From the NCBI RefSeq assembly GCF_001269905.1, contig NZ_LHVK01000003.1:372001-436000 (forward strand): DNA of 64,000 nt, read 5' to 3'. The first letter of the stretch is position 1; each line of letters opens with the position of its first letter. Of this stretch, positions 9,931 to 20,003 are shown piece by piece. The position numbers were made by a program, and so were the translations under genes. The notes below the pieces were generated by a model. It searched no databases and was not told the DNA's origin. It saw only the letters and a list, made by a program, of their open reading frames with translations. The stretch comes from Pseudomonas corrugata (GTDB taxonomy: Bacteria; Pseudomonadota; Gammaproteobacteria; Pseudomonadales; Pseudomonadaceae).

Positions 9931-11585
9931 TCCGGCGTCTATTGGCTCTATTGAGCATCGCAGCGTTCGCCCCGGGTGCCTGGGCGGCTGAGGCCCTGAC
10001 CGGGGCTGTGGAGAAACAACCCCTCAACGTCTCCGCCATTATCATGTTCGTGGGATTTGTCGGCTTGACCCTGTGCATCACCTACTGGGCGTCCAAGCGG
10101 AGCAAGTCGGCCAGTGACTACTATGCGGCGGGTGGACGGATCACCGGCTTCCAGAACGGCCTGGCCATTGCCGGTGACTACATGTCGGCGGCGTCCTTCC
10201 TGGGTATTTCCGCGCTGGTGTTCGCTTCCGGCTACGACGGCCTGATCTACTCCATCGGTTTCCTGGTGGGCTGGCCGATCATTCTGTTCCTGATCGCCGA
10301 GCGCCTGCGTAACCTGGGTAAATACACCTTTGCCGACGTGGCGTCCTATCGCCTTGGGCAAAAGCAGATCCGTACCTTGTCCGCCAGTGGTTCGCTGGTG
10401 GTGGTAGCGTTCTACCTGATCGCGCAGATGGTCGGCGCCGGCAAGCTGATCCAGTTGCTGTTTGGCCTGGACTACCACGTTGCGGTGGTGCTGGTGGGTA
10501 TCCTGATGTGCCTCTATGTGCTGTTCGGTGGCATGCTGGCGACCACCTGGGTACAGATCATCAAGGCAGTGCTGTTGCTGTCGGGTGCTACGTTCATGGC
10601 GTTGATGGTCATGAAGCACGTCAACTTCGACTTCAACATGCTGTTTGCAGAAGCGGTCAAGGTTCACCCGAAAGGCGAGGCGATCATGAGCCCCGGCGGT
10701 CTGGTGAAGGATCCGGTCTCGGCCTTCTCCCTGGGCCTGGCGCTGATGTTCGGTACCGCTGGCCTGCCACACATCCTGATGCGCTTCTTCACTGTGAGTG
10801 ACGCCAAGGAAGCTCGCAAGAGCGTGCTGTATGCCACTGGCTTCATCGGTTACTTCTACATCCTGACCTTTATCATCGGCTTCGGCGCGATCTTGCTGGT
10901 CAGCACCAACCCGGCCTTCAAGGACGCGGCAGGTGCCTTGCTGGGCGGTAACAACATGGCGGCGGTGCATCTGGCCAACGCCGTCGGCGGCAGTGTCTTC
11001 CTGGGCTTCATCTCGGCCGTGGCGTTTGCCACCATCCTGGCGGTTGTGGCAGGCCTGACCCTGGCTGGTGCTTCGGCGGTATCCCATGACCTGTATGCCA
11101 GTGTGATCAAGAAAGGCAAGGCCAACGAGAAGGACGAGATCCGTGTCTCGAAGATCACCACCATCGCTCTGGCGGTGCTGGCGATCGGCCTGGGCATCCT
11201 GTTCGAGAAGCAGAATATCGCGTTCATGGTGGGCCTGGCGTTCTCCATCGCGGCGAGCTGCAACTTCCCGGTGCTGCTGCTTTCGATGTACTGGAAGAAA
11301 CTGACCACCCGCGGCGCCATGATTGGTGGCTGGCTGGGCCTGGTCAGCGCCGTGGGCCTGATGATCCTCGGCCCAACCATCTGGGTACAGATCATGGGTC
11401 ACGAGAAGCCGATCTACCCGTATGAGTATCCTGCGTTGTTCTCGATGGCCATTGCCTTCGTCGGTATCTGGTTCTTCTCCATCACCGACAAGTCGGCTGA
11501 AGCCGAGAGCGAGCGGGCGCTGTTCTTCCCGCAGTTCGTGCGTTCGCAGACTGGCCTGGGGGCGAGTGGGGCGGTTAATCACTGA
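9927..11585 (+). CDS. actP: Acetate/cation symporter ActP
   Basis: 552 aa, a sodium:solute symporter (SSS) family permease with about 13 membrane segments and an N-terminal signal-like stretch ([18 protein letters not shown]). Diagnostic stretches include [33 protein letters not shown] (quoted in parts: [14 protein letters not shown] and [11 protein letters not shown]) and [22 protein letters not shown]. It imports acetate, glycolate and similar short carboxylates. It is coupled to yjcH, and a terminator lies 31 bp past the stop. Close to gltA, it fits a local emphasis on C2 metabolism. Confidence 0.94.
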   Translation: MIRRLLALLSIAAFAPGAWAAEALTGAVEKQPLNVSAIIMFVGFVGLTLCITYWASKRSKSASDYYAAGGRITGFQNGLAIAGDYMSAASFLGISALVFASGYDGLIYSIGFLVGWPIILFLIAERLRNLGKYTFADVASYRLGQKQIRTLSASGSLVVVAFYLIAQMVGAGKLIQLLFGLDYHVAVVLVGILMCLYVLFGGMLATTWVQIIKAVLLLSGATFMALMVMKHVNFDFNMLFAEAVKVHPKGEAIMSPGGLVKDPVSAFSLGLALMFGTAGLPHILMRFFTVSDAKEARKSVLYATGFIGYFYILTFIIGFGAILLVSTNPAFKDAAGALLGGNNMAAVHLANAVGGSVFLGFISAVAFATILAVVAGLTLAGASAVSHDLYASVIKKGKANEKDEIRVSKITTIALAVLAIGLGILFEKQNIAFMVGLAFSIAASCNFPVLLLSMYWKKLTTRGAMIGGWLGLVSAVGLMILGPTIWVQIMGHEKPIYPYEYPALFSMAIAFVGIWFFSITDKSAEAESERALFFPQFVRSQTGLGASGAVNH

Positions 11586-11615
11586 GGCGATAAGTAGCAA
11601 GCGTCGCGTTTGAAG

Positions 11616-11649
11616 AAATACCCCGGTCGAGAGGCTGGGGTATTTTTTT
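11616..11649 (+). terminator. Terminator after actP
   Basis: Stem AAATACCCC / GGGGTATTT followed by a run of T. Confidence 0.9.
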
Positions 11650-11683
11650 GTGCCCGGGAGAAAGGGGAATCAGGTCTGGCGTC

Positions 11684-11878
11684 ATCGCGAGCAGGCTCGC
11701 TCCCACAGGTGACCGCATTCCAATGTGTGCGAGCCCTGCTCGCGATGACGGCGGCATAAACACCATCGATGCAAGCTGATCCACTGCTTTCGCGAGCAAG
11801 CCCGCTCCCACAGTAGTGCCTGGTGTCTGTTGGCTTTGCGTCTGGCACAGATCCCCTGTGTGCGAGCCTGCTCACGAT
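11684..11878. repeat. Two adjacent degenerate REPINs
   Basis: Four REP ends in alternating orientation: 11684-11709 (intact), 11725-11746 (degenerate, GTGTGCGAG), 11788-11814 and 11855-11878 (CTCACGAT variant). The GTGTGCGAG change appears in two of the four, suggesting copying of an already mutated end. With the flanking terminators they fill the 401-bp gap between actP and gltA. Confidence 0.8.
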
Positions 11879-11918
11879 GGCGTCAAAATGGTCACTACAG
11901 GGGGAGGGGGGCAAACAA

Positions 11919-11955
11919 AACGGCCCCCGCTCTTATATAAGATGCGGGGGCCGTT
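11919..11955 (-). terminator. Terminator after gltA
   Basis: A 12-bp perfect stem (AACGGCCCCCGC / GCGGGGGCCGTT). On the minus strand it is followed by TTGTTTGC. It lies 32 bp beyond the gltA stop. Confidence 0.85.
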
Positions 11956-11986
11956 CCGGTGCGGCTTGAGGCGTTATGGCAAGGAC

Positions 11987-13276
11987 TTACTTGCGATCTT
12001 CCAGTTTGGTGATGTCACGCGACTCGTAGCCGGTGTACAACTGGCGTGGGCGGCCGATCTTGTACGGGCTGGAGAGCATTTCCTTCCAGTGGGAGATCCA
12101 GCCGACGGTCCGCGCCAGGGCGAAGATCACGGTGAACATGCTGGTTGGAATGCCGATCGCCTTGAGGATGATCCCCGAGTAGAAGTCGACGTTCGGGTAC
12201 AGGGAGCGTTCGATGAAGTACGGATCGGTAAGGGCGATCTCTTCCAGGCGCATGGCCAGTTCGAGTTGCGGATCGTTCTTGATCCCCAGTTCCTTGAGCA
12301 CTTCGTCGCAGGTCTGCTTCATGACGGTGGCGCGCGGGTCGCGGTTCTTGTAGACCCGGTGACCGAAGCCCATCAGCTTGAACGGATCGTTCTTGTCCTT
12401 GGCCTTGGCGATGAACTTGTCGATGTTCGAGACATCACCGATTTCATCGAGCATGGTCAGTACCGCTTCGTTGGCACCGCCGTGGGCCGGGCCCCAGAGT
12501 GCCGCGATACCGGCAGCGATGCAGGCGAACGGGTTGGCACCCGACGAGCCGGCCAGGCGCACGGTGGACGTGGAGGCGTTCTGCTCGTGGTCGGCATGGA
12601 GGATGAAGATCCGGTCCATGGCCTTGGCGAGCACCGGGCTGATCGGTTTGATCTCGCACGGGGTGTTGAACATCATGTGCAGGAAGTTTTCCGCGTACGA
12701 CAGGTCGTTGCGCGGGTACATCATGGGCTGGCCCATGGAGTACTTGTAGACCATCGCCGCGAGGGTCGGCATCTTCGCCACCAGGCGGATCGCGGAGATT
12801 TCGCGATGCTGGGGGTTATTGATGTCCAGGGAGTCGTGGTAGAAGGCCGAGAGGGCGCCGACAACGCCGCACATGACGGCCATCGGGTGGGCGTCGCGAC
12901 GGAAGCCGTTGAAGAAGGACTTCAACTGCTCGTGAACCATGGTGTGGTTTTTCACGGTGCTGACGAACTGGGCCTTTTGTTCTGCGGTCGGGAGCTCGCC
13001 GTTGAGCAGCAGGTAGCAGGTTTCCAGGTAGTCCGATTTTTCAGCCAGTTGCTCGATCGGGTAGCCGCGGTGCAGCAGGATGCCGTTGTCGCCGTCGATA
13101 TAGGTGATCTTCGACTCGCACGAGGCGGTCGACATGAACCCTGGATCGAAGGTGAAGCGGCCCGTGGCCGTCAGGCCGCGAACGTCGATTACATCGGGAC
13201 CAACGGTGCCGGTTAAAATGGGCAGCTCGACGGGGGCTGCGCCCTCGATGATCAACTGCGCTTTTTTGTCAGCCAT
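11987..13276 (-). CDS. gltA: Citrate synthase
   Basis: 429 aa, a type II (hexameric, NADH-sensitive class) citrate synthase, the TCA entry enzyme condensing acetyl-CoA and oxaloacetate. Catalytic blocks are visible: [33 protein letters not shown] and [14 protein letters not shown], with the Asp in the later DFYSGI stretch. It is divergent from sdhCDAB, the usual pseudomonad arrangement, and reads from a near-consensus promoter at 13335-13362. A CCTATTAATG-side purine-rich ribosome site (GGAGG) precedes the ATG. Confidence 0.97.
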   Translation of the reverse strand: MADKKAQLIIEGAAPVELPILTGTVGPDVIDVRGLTATGRFTFDPGFMSTASCESKITYIDGDNGILLHRGYPIEQLAEKSDYLETCYLLLNGELPTAEQKAQFVSTVKNHTMVHEQLKSFFNGFRRDAHPMAVMCGVVGALSAFYHDSLDINNPQHREISAIRLVAKMPTLAAMVYKYSMGQPMMYPRNDLSYAENFLHMMFNTPCEIKPISPVLAKAMDRIFILHADHEQNASTSTVRLAGSSGANPFACIAAGIAALWGPAHGGANEAVLTMLDEIGDVSNIDKFIAKAKDKNDPFKLMGFGHRVYKNRDPRATVMKQTCDEVLKELGIKNDPQLELAMRLEEIALTDPYFIERSLYPNVDFYSGIILKAIGIPTSMFTVIFALARTVGWISHWKEMLSSPYKIGRPRQLYTGYESRDITKLEDRK

Positions 13277-13334
13277 GTGGCCTCCTATTAATGCTTGGAA
13301 TCATCAGACAGACCCCCCACGCAGGGCCCGCACC

Positions 13335-13362
13335 ACTATAGTGAGATAAATCCGAATGTCAA
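13335..13362 (-). promoter_or_regulatory. sigma70 promoter for gltA
   Basis: On the minus strand: -35 TTGACA (13357-13362), 16-bp spacer, -10 TATAGT (13335-13340), about 58 bp upstream of the gltA ATG. Confidence 0.8.
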
Positions 13363-13476
13363 TTTGCCTAAAGTCTTGCTCCAGAAGGCTTTAACCGGAC
13401 TTTTTCGTCGAAATTGCCTGCCGTTTACGCCTTTTGCCGCTGTTGTGCAATGCGCCATCAGTGGAAGGTGAACGCG

Positions 13477-13505
13477 TTGTCATTAGTAACCTAACTGTCT
13501 ATACT
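13477..13505 (+). promoter_or_regulatory. sigma70 promoter for sdhCDAB
   Basis: -35 TTGTCA (13477-13482), 17-bp spacer, -10 TATACT (13500-13505). The predicted leader to sdhC is about 115 nt and holds no obvious ORF. The back-to-back gltA promoter is about 115 bp away. Confidence 0.78.
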
Positions 13506-13627
13506 CGGCAGCCGACCGCCAGGGGCTTTTGGGCCAGCTTTGCTGGGGGTCGTCACTCCCTGGGTGGTGAGTACCTGACCAGTGCGCGCCGCAACAACTT
13601 TGCCCTGATTCTTAGGGGCTCTTCAGT

Positions 13628-14014
13628 GTGAAAAAAGCCGTGAAAAGCCAACGACCTGTAAACCTAGACCTAAGGACCATCAAACTCCCAGTCACTGCTT
13701 ACACGTCCATTCTTCACCGTATCTCCGGTGTCATCCTCTTTGTCAGCCTGGCCATCATGCTCTACGCATTGGACAAGTCGCTCGACTCGGAAGAAGGCTT
13801 CGGTCAGGTGAAGGCGTGTCTGACCAGTCCGCTAGCCAAGCTAGTGATTTGGGGCATCCTGTCCGCCTTGCTGTATCACCTGGTTGCCGGTGTGCGCCAC
13901 TTGATCATGGACATGGGCATCGGTGAAACGCTGGAAGGCGGCAAGCTGGGCTCGAAAATCGTTATCGCCGTTTCCGTGGTGGTAATCGTTCTGGCAGGAG
14001 TCTGGATATGGTAA
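13628..14014 (+). CDS. sdhC: Succinate dehydrogenase cytochrome b556 subunit
   Basis: 128 aa, GTG start (KKAVKSQRPVNLDL). Three membrane helices anchor the complex. The motif RPVNLDLRTIKLPVTAYTSILHRISG contains the Ser/Arg quinone-site region (read as SILHRISG), and LLYHLVAGVRHLIMD carries the haem-ligand His. It is the first gene of sdhCDAB and overlaps sdhD by 7 bp. Confidence 0.95.
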   Translation: MKKAVKSQRPVNLDLRTIKLPVTAYTSILHRISGVILFVSLAIMLYALDKSLDSEEGFGQVKACLTSPLAKLVIWGILSALLYHLVAGVRHLIMDMGIGETLEGGKLGSKIVIAVSVVVIVLAGVWIW

Positions 14015-14376
14015 CCAACGTCACGAACCTCTCGCGTTCGGGCCTCTATGACTGGATGGCGCAGCGCGTGTCCGCGGTCGTTCTCGCGGCTTATTTCATT
14101 TTCCTGATCGGATATGTCGTCGCCCACCCCGGCCTTGGCTATGCCCAATGGCATGAACTGTTTGCAAACAACTGGATGCGTATCTTCAGTCTGCTGGCCC
14201 TCGTCGCACTGGGCGCTCACGCCTGGGTCGGCATGTGGACCATTGCCACCGACTACCTGACGCAGATGGCGTTCGGCAAGTCGGCGACTGCCGTACGTTT
14301 CCTCTTCCAGGCAGTATGCGGCGTTGCGATGTTCGCTTACTTCGTCTGGGGTGTGCAGATTCTCTGGGGTATCTGA
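14008..14376 (+). CDS. sdhD: Succinate dehydrogenase membrane anchor subunit
   Basis: 122 aa with three hydrophobic helices. The segment SGLYDWMAQRVSAVVLAAY is the typical SdhD N-terminal quinone-side region, and GAHAWVGMWTIATDYL includes the haem-side His and the conserved Asp-Tyr. It pairs with SdhC to bind haem b and ubiquinone. It overlaps sdhC by 7 bp; sdhA begins 3 bp after its stop. Confidence 0.95.
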   Translation: MVTNVTNLSRSGLYDWMAQRVSAVVLAAYFIFLIGYVVAHPGLGYAQWHELFANNWMRIFSLLALVALGAHAWVGMWTIATDYLTQMAFGKSATAVRFLFQAVCGVAMFAYFVWGVQILWGI

Positions 14377-14379
14377 TCC

Positions 14380-16152
14380 ATGGCTAACATTCCAACGATT
14401 TCTTTCGACGCCATCATTGTTGGCGGCGGCGGTGCCGGCATGCGCGCAGCGCTGCAACTGGCCCAGGGCGGTCACAAGACTGCCGTGATCACCAAGGTCT
14501 TCCCGACCCGTTCGCACACTGTTTCCGCCCAGGGCGGCATCACCTGCGCCATCGCTTCGGCCGACCCGAACGATGACTGGCGCTGGCACATGTACGATAC
14601 CGTCAAGGGTTCCGACTACATCGGTGACCAGGACGCTATCGAATATATGTGTCAGGAAGGCCCGGCCGCGGTGTTCGAGCTGGATCACATGGGCCTGCCG
14701 TTCTCCCGTACCGAAACCGGCCGTATCTACCAGCGTCCGTTCGGCGGCCAGTCCAAGGACTACGGCAAGGGCGGTCAGGCTGCACGTACCTGCGCGGCAT
14801 CCGACCGTACCGGTCACGCGCTGCTGCACACCCTGTACCAGGGCAACCTGAAGGCCGGTACCACGTTCCTGAACGAGTACTACGCCGTAGACCTGGTGAA
14901 GAACCAGGACGGCGCCTTCGTCGGCGTGATCGCGATCTGCATCGAAACCGGCGAAACCACCTACATCCGCTCGAAAGCCACCGTACTGGCGACCGGCGGT
15001 GCAGGCCGTATCTATGCCTCCACCACCAACGCCCTGATCAACACCGGTGACGGCGTCGGCATGGCCCTGCGTGCTGGCGTGCCGGTACAAGACATCGAAA
15101 TGTGGCAGTTCCACCCGACCGGCATCGCCGGCGCCGGTGTACTGGTCACCGAAGGTTGCCGCGGTGAAGGCGGTTACTTGATCAACAAGCACGGCGAGCG
15201 TTTCATGGAACGTTATGCTCCGAACGCCAAGGACCTTGCCGGTCGTGACGTCGTAGCGCGTTCGATGGTCAAGGAAATCATCGCCGGTAACGGCTGTGGC
15301 CCGAATGGCGACCACGTGATGCTCAAACTCGACCATCTGGGCGAGGAAGTTCTGCACAGCCGTCTGCCAGGCATCTGCGAACTGTCGAAGACTTTCGCTC
15401 ACGTCGACCCGGTCGTCGCGCCGGTTCCAGTGGTTCCAACCTGCCACTATATGATGGGCGGCGTTCCCACCAACATCCATGGCCAGGCAATCACCCAGAA
15501 CGCCGAAGGCGTGGACGAAATCATCCCTGGCCTGTTCGCAGTGGGTGAAGTGGCGTGTGTATCGGTTCACGGTGCCAACCGTCTGGGCGGCAACTCGCTG
15601 CTCGACCTGGTGGTCTTCGGTCGTGCCGCTGGCCTGCACCTGGAGAAGGCGCTGAGCGATGGCATCGAATACGACGACGCTACCGAAGCCGACATCAATG
15701 CGGCCTTGTCGCGCCTGAACGCCCTGAACAACCGTACCGATGGCGAAGACGTGGCCACCCTGCGTCGCGAGCTGCAAAGCTGCATGCAGAACTACTTCGG
15801 TGTGTTCCGTACCGGCGAATACATGCAGAAGGGTATTGCCCAGCTGGCAGAACTGCGTGAACGAATTGCCAATGTGAAGATCAACGATAAGTCACAGGCG
15901 TTCAACACCGCTCGTATCGAAGCGCTGGAACTGCAGAACTTGCTGGAAGTGGCCGAAGCCACCGCCATCGCCGCAGAAGTGCGTAAAGAGTCCCGTGGTG
16001 CCCACGCCCGCGAAGACTATGAAGACCGTGACGACGAAAACTGGCTGTGCCACACGCTGTACTTCCCGGGTGAAAAACGCGTCGCCAAGCGTGCCGTGAA
16101 CTTCTCGCCGAAGACTGTTCCGACTTTCGAACCTAAAGTCCGGACTTATTAA
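14380..16152 (+). CDS. sdhA: Succinate dehydrogenase flavoprotein subunit
   Basis: 590 aa. It oxidises succinate to fumarate. The dinucleotide-binding motif [14 protein letters not shown] is at residues 11-24, and the covalent FAD attachment His46 is in [11 protein letters not shown]. Substrate and active-site stretches include MWQFHPTGI and [21 protein letters not shown]. The C-terminus [17 protein letters not shown] is typical. It lies between sdhD (3-bp gap) and sdhB in one operon. Confidence 0.98.
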   Translation: MANIPTISFDAIIVGGGGAGMRAALQLAQGGHKTAVITKVFPTRSHTVSAQGGITCAIASADPNDDWRWHMYDTVKGSDYIGDQDAIEYMCQEGPAAVFELDHMGLPFSRTETGRIYQRPFGGQSKDYGKGGQAARTCAASDRTGHALLHTLYQGNLKAGTTFLNEYYAVDLVKNQDGAFVGVIAICIETGETTYIRSKATVLATGGAGRIYASTTNALINTGDGVGMALRAGVPVQDIEMWQFHPTGIAGAGVLVTEGCRGEGGYLINKHGERFMERYAPNAKDLAGRDVVARSMVKEIIAGNGCGPNGDHVMLKLDHLGEEVLHSRLPGICELSKTFAHVDPVVAPVPVVPTCHYMMGGVPTNIHGQAITQNAEGVDEIIPGLFAVGEVACVSVHGANRLGGNSLLDLVVFGRAAGLHLEKALSDGIEYDDATEADINAALSRLNALNNRTDGEDVATLRRELQSCMQNYFGVFRTGEYMQKGIAQLAELRERIANVKINDKSQAFNTARIEALELQNLLEVAEATAIAAEVRKESRGAHAREDYEDRDDENWLCHTLYFPGEKRVAKRAVNFSPKTVPTFEPKVRTY

Positions 16153-16163
16153 GGGTGACCGCC

Positions 16164-16868
16164 ATGTTGCAAGTCAGTGTTTATCGCTACAACCCTGATC
16201 AGGACGCCGCGCCGTTCATGCAGGATTTCCAGGTCGATACCGGTGGTAAAGACCTGATGGTGCTGGACGTGCTGGCCCTGATCAAAGAGCAGGACGAAGG
16301 TTTCTCCTATCGTCGCTCTTGCCGCGAGGGCGTTTGCGGCTCCGACGGCATGAACATCAACGGCAAGAACGGCCTGGCCTGCATCACGCCACTGTCGGCC
16401 GTTGTCAAAGGCAACAAGCTGATCGTTCGTCCGCTACCAGGTTTGCCGGTTATTCGTGACCTGGTCGTCGATATGAGCATCTTCTACAAGCAATACGAGA
16501 AGGTGAAGCCATTCCTGCAGAACGACACGCCGGCTCCGGCCATCGAGCGTCTGCAGTCCCCGGAAGAGCGTGAGAAGCTCGACGGTCTGTACGAGTGCAT
16601 CCTGTGCGCTTGCTGCTCGACCTCGTGCCCATCCTTCTGGTGGAACCCGGACAAGTTCCTGGGCCCGGCCGCCCTGCTGCAAGCGTACCGCTTCCTGGCA
16701 GACAGCCGTGATACCAAGACGTCCGAGCGTCTGGCCGCACTGGATGACCCGTTCAGCGTATTCCGCTGCCGCGGGATCATGAACTGCGTCAACGTCTGCC
16801 CGAAAGGCCTGAACCCGACTAAGGCCATCGGTCACGTACGTAACATGCTGCTGCAAAGCGGCGTGTGA
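16164..16868 (+). CDS. sdhB: Succinate dehydrogenase iron-sulfur subunit
   Basis: 234 aa. Three cysteine clusters are visible: SCREGVCGSDGMNINGKNG..C for [2Fe-2S], CILCACCSTSCPSFW for [4Fe-4S], and CRGIMNCVNVCPKGLNP for [3Fe-4S]. It passes electrons from SdhA to the membrane quinone site. I start at ATG 16164 (MLQVSVYRYNP), which has AAGGGTGACC upstream. An in-frame GTG at 16155 would add MTA and is less likely. Confidence 0.96.
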   Translation: MLQVSVYRYNPDQDAAPFMQDFQVDTGGKDLMVLDVLALIKEQDEGFSYRRSCREGVCGSDGMNINGKNGLACITPLSAVVKGNKLIVRPLPGLPVIRDLVVDMSIFYKQYEKVKPFLQNDTPAPAIERLQSPEEREKLDGLYECILCACCSTSCPSFWWNPDKFLGPAALLQAYRFLADSRDTKTSERLAALDDPFSVFRCRGIMNCVNVCPKGLNPTKAIGHVRNMLLQSGV

Positions 16869-16875
16869 TTCAGCT

Positions 16876-16980
16876 GCTGTACCCGTAGAACCGCTGTACC
16901 CGTAGAGGCTAAGGCGCGGGCTTCAACCCGCGTCGTAGCATAACCAGAACAGCCGCTTACAAAGCGGCGGTTCTTATTTT
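16876..16980 (+). promoter_or_regulatory. Structured sdhB-sucA spacer with terminator-like hairpin
   Basis: This region holds a 14-bp direct repeat (GCTGTACCCGTAGA at 16876 and 16893), a small hairpin GCGCGGG..CCCGCG (16914-16932), and a longer near-perfect stem GAACAGCCGCTT / AAGCGGCGGTTC (16947-16973) followed by TTATTTT. The last could attenuate transcription between the sdh and suc sections; functional role is inference. Confidence 0.6.
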
Positions 16981-17129
16981 GAAGAAATGAGACAAGCAGG
17001 GGCATCCGGGCTGGTACCCGGACTATCAGCGTGATCCTAAGTGGCTTGTTTTAGTCGCTGCACTCGGACTTCTGCAAGTTTGCTCGGTGTTTTCGCCGAT
17101 GGTGTTCCCCTAATCGAGGGTGACCAAGC

Positions 17130-19961
17130 ATGCAAGAAAGCGTGATGCAGCGCATGTGGAACAGTGCCCACCTCTCCGGTGGTAACGCTGCCTATGTGGA
17201 AGAGCTCTACGAGCTCTACCTGCACGACCCTAACGCTGTGCCAGAAGAATGGCGCACCTATTTTCAGAAGTTGCCGGCTGACGGTAACTCTGCCACTGAT
17301 GTTTCGCACTCGACGATTCGCGATCATTTCGTGCTGCTGGCAAAGAACCAGCGCCGCGCTCAACCGGTCTCCGCCGGCAGCGTGAGCAGCGAACACGAGA
17401 AGAAGCAAGTTGAAGTACTGCGACTGATCCAGGCCTACAGGATGCGAGGCCACCAGGCAGCCCAGCTGGACCCGCTGGGGCTGTGGCAGCGTCCTGCACC
17501 TGCAGACCTGTCGATCACTCACTACGGCTTGACCAATGCCGATCTTGATACGACCTTCCGTGCCGGCGACCTGTTTATCGGCAAAGAGGAAGCGAGCCTA
17601 CGTGAAATTCACGAAGCGTTGCAGCAGACATATTGCCGCACCATTGGCGCTGAGTTCACGCACATCACCGATTCCGAGCAACGCCAGTGGTTCCAGCAGC
17701 GTCTGGAAAGCGTTCGTGGCCGTCCGACGTACTCCGCCGACATCAAGAGCCACCTGCTCGAGCGCGTCACTGCCGGTGAAGGCCTGGAAAAATACCTGGG
17801 CACCAAGTACCCGGGCACCAAGCGTTTCGGCCTGGAAGGCGGCGAGAGCCTGATTCCGATGCTGGACGAGCTGATCCAGCGTTCCGGTTCGTACGGCACC
17901 AAGGAAGTGGTCATCGGCATGGCCCACCGTGGTCGTCTCAACGTGCTGGTCAACACCTTCGGCAAGAACCCGCGCGAGCTGTTCGACGAGTTCGAAGGCA
18001 AGAAGAAGGTCGAGCTGGGTTCCGGTGACGTTAAATACCACCAGGGCTTCTCGTCCAACGTGATGACCACCGGTGGCGAAGTCCACCTGGCCATGGCGTT
18101 CAACCCGTCCCACCTGGAAATCGTTTCCCCGGTGGTCGAAGGTTCGGTTCGCGCCCGTCAGGATCGTCGCAACGACCCGACCGGCGAGAAGGTACTGCCG
18201 ATCTCCATCCACGGTGACGCGGCATTCGCCGGTCAGGGCGTGGTCATGGAAACCTTCCAGATGTCCCAGACCCGCGGTTTCAAGACCGGCGGTACGGTGC
18301 ACATCGTCATCAACAACCAGGTTGGTTTCACCATCAGCAACCCGTTGGACTCGCGCTCCACCGAGTACGCGACCGACGTGGCGAAGATGATCCAGGCGCC
18401 GATCCTCCATGTGAATGGTGATGATCCGGAAGCCGTGCTGTTCGTGACCCAGCTGGCCATCGACTACCGTATGCAGTACAAGCGTGACGTGGTGATCGAC
18501 CTGGTCTGCTACCGTCGTCGCGGCCACAACGAAGCCGACGAGCCAAGCGGCACCCAGCCTCTGATGTACCAGCAGATCGCCAAGCAGCGCACTACCCGTG
18601 AGCTGTATGCCGAGCGCCTGACCCAGAGCGGCGTGCTGAATGCCGAGCGCGTCCAGGAAAAAGTCGATGAATATCGCAACGCCCTGGACAATGGCCTGCA
18701 CGTTGTAAAAAGCCTGGTCAAAGAGCCGAACAAAGAGCTGTTCGTGGACTGGCGTCCATACCTGGGCCACGCCTGGACCGCTCGTCACGACACGCGTTTC
18801 GACCTCAAGACCCTTCAGGAACTGTCCGCCAAGCTGCTGGAAATTCCGGAAGGCTTCGTGGTCCAGCGCCAGGTCGCGAAGATCTACGAAGACCGTCAGA
18901 AGATGCAAGCCGGCGGCCTGCCGATCAACTGGGGTTACGCCGAAACCATGGCGTACGCGACCCTGGCGTTCGAAGGTCACCCGATCCGCATCACCGGCCA
19001 GGACGTAGGCCGCGGCACTTTCTCGCACCGCCACGCGGCGCTGCACAACCAGAAAGACGCCAGCACCTACATCCCGCTGCAACACCTGTACAAAGGCCAG
19101 CCACGTTTCGACCTGTACGATTCGCTGCTGTCCGAGGAAGCCGTCCTGGCGTTCGAATATGGCTACTCCACCACCGAGCCGAATGCGCTGGTGATCTGGG
19201 AAGCCCAGTTCGGCGACTTCGCCAACGGTGCCCAGGTGGTGGTCGACCAGTTCATCACCAGCGGCGAGCACAAGTGGGGTCGTCTGTGCGGCCTGACCAT
19301 GCTGCTGCCACACGGTTATGAAGGGCAGGGGCCGGAGCACTCCTCGGCACGTCTGGAGCGTTACCTGCAACTGTGCGCCGAGCACAACGTCCAGGTCTGC
19401 GTACCGACGACCCCGGCTCAGATCTACCACCTGCTGCGTCGTCAGGTCATCCGTCCGCTGCGCAAGCCGCTGATCGTGCTGACGCCGAAGTCGTTGCTGC
19501 GCCACAAGCTGGCGATCTCCACGCTCGAGGACCTGGCCGAAGGCTCGTTCCAGACCGTCATTTCCGAGATCGATACGCTGGATGCGGCCAAGGTGACTCG
19601 CTTGATCCTGTGCAGCGGCAAGGTCTACTACGACCTGTTGGAAAAACGTCGTGCCGAAGGCCGCGAAGACATCGCCGTCGTGCGTATCGAGCAGCTTTAC
19701 CCGTTCCCGGAAGAAGACCTGATGGAGGCCATCGCGCCTTACACCAACCTCACCGACGTGGTGTGGTGTCAGGAAGAACCGATGAACCAGGGCGCGTGGT
19801 ACAGCAGCCAGCATCACCTGCGTCGCAGCATCGGCAACCATAACAAGGCCCTGGGCCTGGAATACGCCGGTCGTGACGCTTCTGCTGCACCTGCTTGTGG
19901 TTACGCATCGATGCACGCCGAGCAGCAGGAACAACTGCTGCAAGATGCCTTCACTGTTTAA
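17130..19961 (+). CDS. sucA: 2-oxoglutarate dehydrogenase E1 component
   Basis: 943 aa, ThDP-dependent decarboxylase of the 2-oxoglutarate dehydrogenase complex. The N-terminal E2-binding segment (MQRMWNSAHLSGGNAAYVEELY) is present. The ThDP region has GMAHRGRLNVLVN, HGDAAFAGQGVVMET and INNQVGFT, and the C-terminal part has GQDVGRGTFSHRHA and LPHGYEGQGPEHSSARLERYL. It starts 261 bp after sdhB and 42 bp before sucB. A GAGGGTGACC ribosome site precedes the ATG. Confidence 0.98.
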   Translation: MQESVMQRMWNSAHLSGGNAAYVEELYELYLHDPNAVPEEWRTYFQKLPADGNSATDVSHSTIRDHFVLLAKNQRRAQPVSAGSVSSEHEKKQVEVLRLIQAYRMRGHQAAQLDPLGLWQRPAPADLSITHYGLTNADLDTTFRAGDLFIGKEEASLREIHEALQQTYCRTIGAEFTHITDSEQRQWFQQRLESVRGRPTYSADIKSHLLERVTAGEGLEKYLGTKYPGTKRFGLEGGESLIPMLDELIQRSGSYGTKEVVIGMAHRGRLNVLVNTFGKNPRELFDEFEGKKKVELGSGDVKYHQGFSSNVMTTGGEVHLAMAFNPSHLEIVSPVVEGSVRARQDRRNDPTGEKVLPISIHGDAAFAGQGVVMETFQMSQTRGFKTGGTVHIVINNQVGFTISNPLDSRSTEYATDVAKMIQAPILHVNGDDPEAVLFVTQLAIDYRMQYKRDVVIDLVCYRRRGHNEADEPSGTQPLMYQQIAKQRTTRELYAERLTQSGVLNAERVQEKVDEYRNALDNGLHVVKSLVKEPNKELFVDWRPYLGHAWTARHDTRFDLKTLQELSAKLLEIPEGFVVQRQVAKIYEDRQKMQAGGLPINWGYAETMAYATLAFEGHPIRITGQDVGRGTFSHRHAALHNQKDASTYIPLQHLYKGQPRFDLYDSLLSEEAVLAFEYGYSTTEPNALVIWEAQFGDFANGAQVVVDQFITSGEHKWGRLCGLTMLLPHGYEGQGPEHSSARLERYLQLCAEHNVQVCVPTTPAQIYHLLRRQVIRPLRKPLIVLTPKSLLRHKLAISTLEDLAEGSFQTVISEIDTLDAAKVTRLILCSGKVYYDLLEKRRAEGREDIAVVRIEQLYPFPEEDLMEAIAPYTNLTDVVWCQEEPMNQGAWYSSQHHLRRSIGNHNKALGLEYAGRDASAAPACGYASMHAEQQEQLLQDAFTV

Positions 19962-20003
19962 TGCCTTCGCGCACCTGAAACCGAATTTAAGGAACCACAG
20001 ATA

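Noticed and set aside
13277..13627. A 65-codon ORF upstream of sdhC (13434-13631).
   Set aside because: It spans the sdh promoter, runs into the sdhC start and has no homology; the region is better explained by two promoters.
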